From Planktomarina sp. (lineage in GTDB: Bacteria > Pseudomonadota > Alphaproteobacteria > Rhodobacterales > Rhodobacteraceae), in contig JAKMFM010000014.1 in NCBI GenBank assembly GCA_022425445.1, forward strand, positions 1 to 9,753: 9,753 bases of DNA, written 5' to 3'. Numbering within the stretch: the stretch's first letter is position 1; each line of letters begins with the position of its first letter. The position numbers were made by a program, and so were the translations under genes. This document shows, piece by piece, positions 6,390 through 9,753 of the stretch. The notes below the pieces were generated by a model. The model was not told the DNA's origin. It was given only the letters and a program-made list of their open reading frames with translations, and searched no databases.

Positions 6390-6797
6390 AATCTGGTTGG
6401 CAATTTCCAGAAGGTTCCCATCCGGATCACGGATATAAAGCGAGACGATCGGCCCAAGCGCCCCGCTGCGCTTCACAGGCCCATCTAACACCTCTTGACC
6501 ACAGGCCTCGAAATATGCAGCCCACGCGTCCAGCGGGGCTGGCGACAAAAAACACAGATCCGACGACCCGGCACGCGGCTCTGCGGCATGGGGCGTAAAA
6601 GGGGCCTGTGCCGGGTGCAAATTAATTTTTTGCGCTCCAAAGGCCAAAGCCCAACGCCTGCTGCCATCAGCCGCCTCAAATTGAAGTGCCTGCATTCCTA
6701 AAATGTCCCTATAAAACGCGACACTTGTCATGATATCCGTCACTGTCAGGACCAGGTGATCCAGGCTGGCGATCATCGGGGGGGGGTTATCCATCAT
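6387..6797 (-). CDS. VOC-family (glyoxalase/dioxygenase-fold) protein, GLOD5-like
   Basis: This is a small cytoplasmic protein of the vicinal-oxygen-chelate superfamily, 136 residues from ATG 6797. It shows the two-module fold pattern: 'LDHLVLTVTDI' (12-22) with His14, 'AFYRDILGM' (27-35), 'QKINLHP' (56-62) with His61, 'SSDLCFLS' (78-85) with Asp80, 'GPIVSLYIRDPDGNLLEI' (115-132) with Glu131. These are plausible metal ligands and resemble GLOD5-type proteins, whose substrate is not established. The start has GAGG (6805-6808) 7 nt upstream and overlaps the oxidoreductase gene by 11 nt. ATG codons at 6794 and 6776 are alternatives. Codons 4-8 contain nine consecutive C (6786-6778), just before the conserved domain. 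It is probably co-transcribed with the FAD oxidoreductase. Reaction is unknown. Confidence 0.88.
   Translation of the reverse strand: MMDNPPPMIASLDHLVLTVTDIMTSVAFYRDILGMQALQFEAADGSRRWALAFGAQKINLHPAQAPFTPHAAEPRAGSSDLCFLSPAPLDAWAAYFEACGQEVLDGPVKRSGALGPIVSLYIRDPDGNLLEIANQI
6778..6786. repeat. Nine-base G/C homopolymer near the 5' end of the VOC gene
   Basis: Nine consecutive G on the plus strand (C on the coding strand) lie 11 bases inside the VOC reading frame, between its start at 6797 and the next in-frame ATG at 6776. Such runs are prone to slipped-strand change and to sequencing or assembly error. A change of one or two bases would frameshift translation begun at 6797 but not at 6776. Confidence 0.9.
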
Positions 6798-7851
6798 TTT
6801 TGCGCCTCAAACTTGCTGCTGCTCGAAAATCTTCAGGGATGAGATCCTCGCCGTCCAGGATGAGCGCCGTCATAACTTTAGCTATCTTTGGGGCCATGCC
6901 AAAGCCGATCTTAAACCCACCATTGGCAATAAACCAATCGGGATGAACCGGATGCCTGCCCAACATGGGTGCGCGGGTAAAGGCTCGGGGCCTCACGCCA
7001 GCCCAACGCTCGATCACGGGAGCATCGCGCAGCGCAGGAAACAAGCGCTTGGCCTTAGCGATCAAATCATCAAGCTGGCCATCCGTCTGATCTGCTGATT
7101 TAAAGTGCCGCTCACTGGTCGATCCAATGGCCACAGTGCCATCCAAATGCGGCACCACATGCAGCCCCTCGGCAAACAGCTGAGCGGCTCCAGAACAGGC
7201 CAGATCCAACAAGGCCGCTTGCCCCTTAACTCCATTGCCGATCTCTTTGCCCAAAGTCTGTGACATCTCCACCAAGCCACTCCACCCACGCGCATCGACG
7301 ATCGCGCCCTGACGCGCGCCTGCGGCTGTGATCACCCCGCCCAGCTCCAACACCGCCTGCCCCAGCGCTCTGGTGGCTTGCCGCGGATGAATATGAGCCG
7401 AGAGCGTATCGCGCACCAGCTGACCCGTCGCAGACGGTGGTGACCAAGGTCCCGCCTTACTGGTTGAAATGACCTCCCAAACCGCGGCATCTCCCCAATT
7501 AGCCTCAGCATCCGCACTGCGTGAAAGCGCAAGCGCAATCAATCTTTCTTCATTGATCGGTTGCAGTCGCCCATGATTGGCATAGCCAGTCGGAAGCCCT
7601 GATAGGCGTTCCACCTCCGGCCAGAATTGGCGTGCAAGCAGGAGGCTTTCCAACTGGAATTGCTTTTTGGGCAGCCATAGATCCGGCGTATGGGGCGCTA
7701 AAGCTCCAACCAGCCCGCCGCTGGCGCCCTGCGCCACACCAGCCGGATCGATCACCCGCACCCGCGCCCCCCGTTGTGCGGCACAAAACGCAATCGACAG
7801 GCCAAACACACCAGCCCCAAGAATCGTTACATCAGCAGTTGCCAAAATCAT
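6787..7851 (-). CDS. FAD-dependent oxidoreductase (DAO family), candidate stand-alone MnmC oxidase domain
   Basis: This flavin amine oxidase of the DadA/ThiO/MnmC-C class has about 354 residues. The N-terminal Rossmann motif is GAGVFG (13-18, counting from GTG 7854) with Asp36 ending the second strand. An 'ASGGLVGALAPHTP' segment (44-57) resembles the flavin-contacting loop of MnmC-type proteins. Near the C-terminus are 'ERWAGVRPRAFTRAPMLG' (282-299) and 'NGGFKIGFGMAP' (311-322), typical flavin-binding elements. It lies head-to-head with mnmD, whose product catalyses the step after the MnmC oxidase, so conversion of cmnm5U to nm5U in tRNA is a reasonable inference. Another amine or amino-acid substrate remains possible. 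The start is ambiguous: GTG 7854, ATG 7851 or TTG 7845, with AGAAGG at 7860-7855. The VOC gene overlaps its end by 11 nt. Confidence 0.85.
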   Translation of the reverse strand: MILATADVTILGAGVFGLSIAFCAAQRGARVRVIDPAGVAQGASGGLVGALAPHTPDLWLPKKQFQLESLLLARQFWPEVERLSGLPTGYANHGRLQPINEERLIALALSRSADAEANWGDAAVWEVISTSKAGPWSPPSATGQLVRDTLSAHIHPRQATRALGQAVLELGGVITAAGARQGAIVDARGWSGLVEMSQTLGKEIGNGVKGQAALLDLACSGAAQLFAEGLHVVPHLDGTVAIGSTSERHFKSADQTDGQLDDLIAKAKRLFPALRDAPVIERWAGVRPRAFTRAPMLGRHPVHPDWFIANGGFKIGFGMAPKIAKVMTALILDGEDLIPEDFRAAASLRRKNDG

Positions 7852-7854
7852 CAC

Positions 7855-7860
7855 CCTTCT
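7855..7860 (-). promoter_or_regulatory. Ribosome binding site with ambiguous start choice
   Basis: On the minus strand AGAAGG is followed at once by GTG, then ATG, ATT, TTG. Spacing is 0 nt to GTG, 3 nt to ATG and 9 nt to TTG 7845. By spacing alone TTG fits best, by codon strength ATG does. A TGA at 7869-7867 excludes a longer frame. Confidence 0.5.
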
Positions 7861-7890
7861 GCATGGTCATCAAAATACTTAGGGTAGACC

Positions 7891-8553
7891 ATGCTCAACC
7901 ACCAGCCCAATAGAATAGAATGGCGCGCAGACACGCCCTTCTCCGCAAAATTTGATGACCCCTATTATTCGCTCGACGATGGGCTGGCGGAAACGGAGCA
8001 TGTGTTTCTTGCGGGCAATGATCTGCCAGACCGTTATTGCGATGGGTTTCATATCGCCGAATTGGGATTTGGCACGGGTTTGAACCTTTTGGTCTCCTTG
8101 GCGGCTTGGCGCCGATCCGGGCAAAGCGGCGTTTTACACTACACAAGCTTTGAGGCCTTTCCTTTATCACCAGATCAAATGATCACAGCCCACAAAGCCT
8201 TTGCGCCATTGCAGGACCTAGCCGCGGAATTGGCCCCCTTGTGGGGCAATCGCATCACCCTGTATGATTTGCGCTTTGAGGTCATTTTAGGCGACGCCCG
8301 CGACACCCTGCCCAAATGGCCAGGCCAGGCGGATGCCTGGTTTTTAGATGGGTTTTCTCCTGCCAAAAATCCAGAGCTCTGGGAGGCCAACCTCATGGCT
8401 GAGGTGGCCACACATACCAAAACCGGCGGAAGCTGCGCCACTTACACGGCCGCGGGCTTTGTCCGCCGCGGATTGCAAGCGGGCGGATTTGAGGTCATCC
8501 GGTGCCCAGGTTTTGGACGCAAAAGGCATATGACCCGGGGGATTAAATCATGA
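7891..8553 (+). CDS. mnmD: tRNA (5-methylaminomethyl-2-thiouridine) methyltransferase MnmD
   Basis: This SAM-dependent methyltransferase carries out the last step of mnm5(s2)U synthesis at tRNA wobble position 34 (nm5U to mnm5U). Its 220 residues match the N-terminal, methyltransferase half of bifunctional MnmC. Conserved elements in order: 'IEWRADTPFSAKFDDPYYS' (9-27), the 'GLAETEHVFLAGN' region (31-43), SAM-binding ELGFGTGLN (57-65), 'FEAFPLS' (87-93), 'WFLDGFSPAKNPELW' (150-164), 'TYTAAGFVRRGL' (184-195) and 'GFGRKRHMTRG' (207-217). No FAD domain is fused at its C-terminus; a separate FAD oxidoreductase is divergent with about 36 bp between. AGGG (7881-7884) lies 6 nt before the ATG. The stop overlaps the transporter start (ATGA), so they are probably coupled. 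Confidence 0.93.
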   Translation: MLNHQPNRIEWRADTPFSAKFDDPYYSLDDGLAETEHVFLAGNDLPDRYCDGFHIAELGFGTGLNLLVSLAAWRRSGQSGVLHYTSFEAFPLSPDQMITAHKAFAPLQDLAAELAPLWGNRITLYDLRFEVILGDARDTLPKWPGQADAWFLDGFSPAKNPELWEANLMAEVATHTKTGGSCATYTAAGFVRRGLQAGGFEVIRCPGFGRKRHMTRGIKS

Positions 8554-9422
8554 GTGCCGGCACCAATACACGGCTTGGCGTTCTGCTGATGGTGGCGACA
8601 ACCCTGATCTTCTCGGTACAAGATGGTTTGAGCCTGCACCTTTCGTCCACCTACAATGTTTATATGGTGGTTATGGTGCGCTATTGGTTCTTTGCCGCTT
8701 TCGTGATGACCGTTTCAGCCAAGCAAGCTGGCAGTTTGCGAAGTGCGGCACGCACCAAACAGCCCGTAATTCAGGCCTTTCGCGGGGTGCTCTTGGCCGC
8801 AGAAATCTGCGTCATGGTCACCGCCTTTACCTTGCTTGGCATGGTCGAAAGCCTTGCAATTTTTTCAGCCTATACCCTTATCGTCGCAGCGCTCTCGGGG
8901 TCCATTCTCGGCGAGACAGTCGGTTGGCGGCGTTGGCTCGCCATTGCCGTTGGGTTTTGCGGGGTGCTGGTGATTTTAGAGCCAGGATTCGGAGTGTTCT
9001 CCCCCTATGCGGTCATCCCCGTTCTCGCGGCTTTCATGTTCGCTCTTTACAGCCTGCTCACGCGATATGTCGCCCGCCTCGATAGCACCGCAACCAGCTT
9101 CTTTTGGACCGGCGTCATGGGGTGCCTGTTGATTAGTGTCATCGGCGCGTTTCATTTTGAGAATATGAGCCCAAGCGACTGGATCTTGATGCTTTGCCTG
9201 TGCTGCACCGGGGCGGTGGGACATTGGTTACTCATTCGCTGTTACGAGGTGGCTGAGGCCAGTGCCGTACAACCCTTCACCTATCTGCAATTGGTGTTCG
9301 GCGCCTCGATCGGCGTTTTGGTTTTTGGTGAAGTTGTACGCCCAAATGTGGCCATCGGCGCGCTTATTGTTGTCGCGGCTGGGCTGTTTACCCTGTGGCG
9401 TGCAAGAGTAGTCAAGAGCTAA
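8550..9422 (+). CDS. DMT-family transporter (EamA domains)
   Basis: This inner-membrane protein of the drug/metabolite transporter superfamily has 290 residues, a standard length. About ten hydrophobic helices form two EamA repeats. The first ends with 'GSILGETVGWRRWLAIAVGFCGVLVI' type sequence (117-142). The second ends with the matching 'GVLVFGEVVRPNVAIGALIVVAAGL' type (255-279), both carrying the repeat's conserved 'GE' after a helix. The N-terminal helix 'LGVLLMVATTLIFSVQDG' (9-26) is typical. A G-run (8537-8541) 8 nt before the ATG serves as ribosome site, and the start overlaps the mnmD stop by 4 nt. Substrate and direction (amino acid, metabolite or nucleoside efflux or uptake) cannot be inferred. 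The coupling with mnmD may only be genomic packing. Confidence 0.92.
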   Translation: MSAGTNTRLGVLLMVATTLIFSVQDGLSLHLSSTYNVYMVVMVRYWFFAAFVMTVSAKQAGSLRSAARTKQPVIQAFRGVLLAAEICVMVTAFTLLGMVESLAIFSAYTLIVAALSGSILGETVGWRRWLAIAVGFCGVLVILEPGFGVFSPYAVIPVLAAFMFALYSLLTRYVARLDSTATSFFWTGVMGCLLISVIGAFHFENMSPSDWILMLCLCCTGAVGHWLLIRCYEVAEASAVQPFTYLQLVFGASIGVLVFGEVVRPNVAIGALIVVAAGLFTLWRARVVKS

Positions 9423-9431
9423 GACACGCCA

Positions 9432-9445
9432 GAGCGAAACCGCTC
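9432..9445. terminator. Short GC-rich hairpin between convergent genes, weak terminator candidate
   Basis: GAGCG (9432-9436) and CGCTC (9441-9445) form a 5-bp stem with an AAAC loop, 10 nt after the transporter stop and in the 49-bp gap before the convergent transglycosylase end. No T-run follows, so this is only a possible terminator. Confidence 0.25.
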
Positions 9446-9471
9446 CCTGGGCGGGCTATGCGGCGGAGGCG

Positions 9472-9753
9472 CTACCGGCTAATAGGGCGCAGTGAAACTG
9501 CTGGAGCGGCGAAAATCGGCTCTGGGCTGTAGGCGCCCTTCAATTCTTGTAAAAACCGCAAAGGCAACGCTTGCCCCGCCAGACGCGCGCGATAATTAGG
9601 CAGGCTTTCCGTCACCCGCATCACGTAGTTGCGGGTCTCGCTGAAGGGAATTTGTTCGATCCAATCGATCACATCCACCTCCGGCGCGCGCGGATCGCCA
9701 AGTTTGGCGGTCCAAGCATGGGCGCGGCTGGGGCCAGCATTATAGGCTGCGGC
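9472..9753 (-). CDS. Soluble lytic murein transglycosylase, C-terminal fragment (cut by window end)
   Basis: This enzyme cleaves peptidoglycan glycan strands in the periplasm to leave 1,6-anhydro ends. Only the last 93 residues are present; the frame runs open to the window edge. The visible part begins 'AAYNAGPSRAHAW', the sugar-binding segment of the Slt fold (AYNAGP motif), then 'VIDWIEQIPFSETRNYVMRV', the classic end of the Slt70-type catalytic domain, and 'YRARLAGQ' with a short tail to TAG 9474-9472. The GTG codon at 9678 is internal, not a start, because conserved sequence continues upstream of it. The catalytic Glu and N-terminal superhelical region would lie beyond the window. Family assignment is firm. 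It is convergent with the DMT transporter. Confidence 0.93.
   Translation of the reverse strand, partial: AAAYNAGPSRAHAWTAKLGDPRAPEVDVIDWIEQIPFSETRNYVMRVTESLPNYRARLAGQALPLRFLQELKGAYSPEPIFAAPAVSLRPISR

Noticed and set aside
6182..6598. Plus-strand frame of 138 codons spanning the convergent junction.
   Set aside because: It overlaps both the second Lin0512 gene and the VOC gene, and its Arg/Ser/Pro-rich translation is typical of a shadow frame.
7062..7447. Several minus-strand shadow frames within the oxidoreductase gene.
   Set aside because: They lie on the same strand but in other frames than a well-supported oxidoreductase, and are rich in Trp/Arg with no motif.
9472..9678. A separate 68-residue gene starting at GTG 9678.
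   Set aside because: Conserved transglycosylase sequence continues upstream in frame to the window edge, so this is only the end of a longer gene.

Overview
The window looks like a chromosomal segment of a marine alphaproteobacterium of the Roseobacter group (Rhodobacterales). This is inferred from the gene content, from the style of the proteins (CobO followed by a Lin0512-family pair, MnmD beside a separate FAD oxidase, a transglycosylase C-terminus), from GC that looks by eye to be in the mid-50s percent, and from tight gene packing with many ATGA and TAATG junctions. No phage, insertion sequence, CRISPR array, tRNA or rRNA was seen. Most of the window is ordinary core-type sequence.

Region 1 (1-4509, plus strand) is an ABC importer operon of the dipeptide/oligopeptide (Dpp/Opp) class. 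It contains the C-terminal part of a family-5 solute-binding protein, a perfect 9-bp stem-loop, a DppB-type permease starting at TTG, a DppC-type permease, and two ATPases of DppD and DppF type. The last four genes are linked by 1-4 nt overlaps. The binding protein captures substrate in the periplasm, the two permeases form the channel, and the two ATPases drive it. The true substrate cannot be read from sequence.

Region 2 (4510-5026) holds a small minus-strand lipoprotein gene. Its reading frame continues past an amber codon almost to the end of the ABC operon, which suggests a recent nonsense mutation or a degraded 3' end.

Region 3 (5027-6366, plus strand) is cobO (corrinoid adenosyltransferase, B12 pathway) followed by two tandem, overlapping paralogs of the uncharacterised Lin0512 family. 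The first paralog has lost the family's signature motif and the second keeps most of it. This is the least understood part of the window.

Region 4 (6387-9422) is built around tRNA wobble-uridine modification. A DAO-type FAD oxidoreductase (minus strand, followed by a VOC-family gene) lies head-to-head with mnmD (plus strand, followed by an EamA-type transporter). The two enzyme genes resemble the two halves of the bifunctional MnmC protein, encoded separately. The VOC gene has a run of nine C just after its start codon.

Region 5 (9472-9753, minus strand) is the C-terminal end of a soluble lytic murein transglycosylase cut by the window edge.
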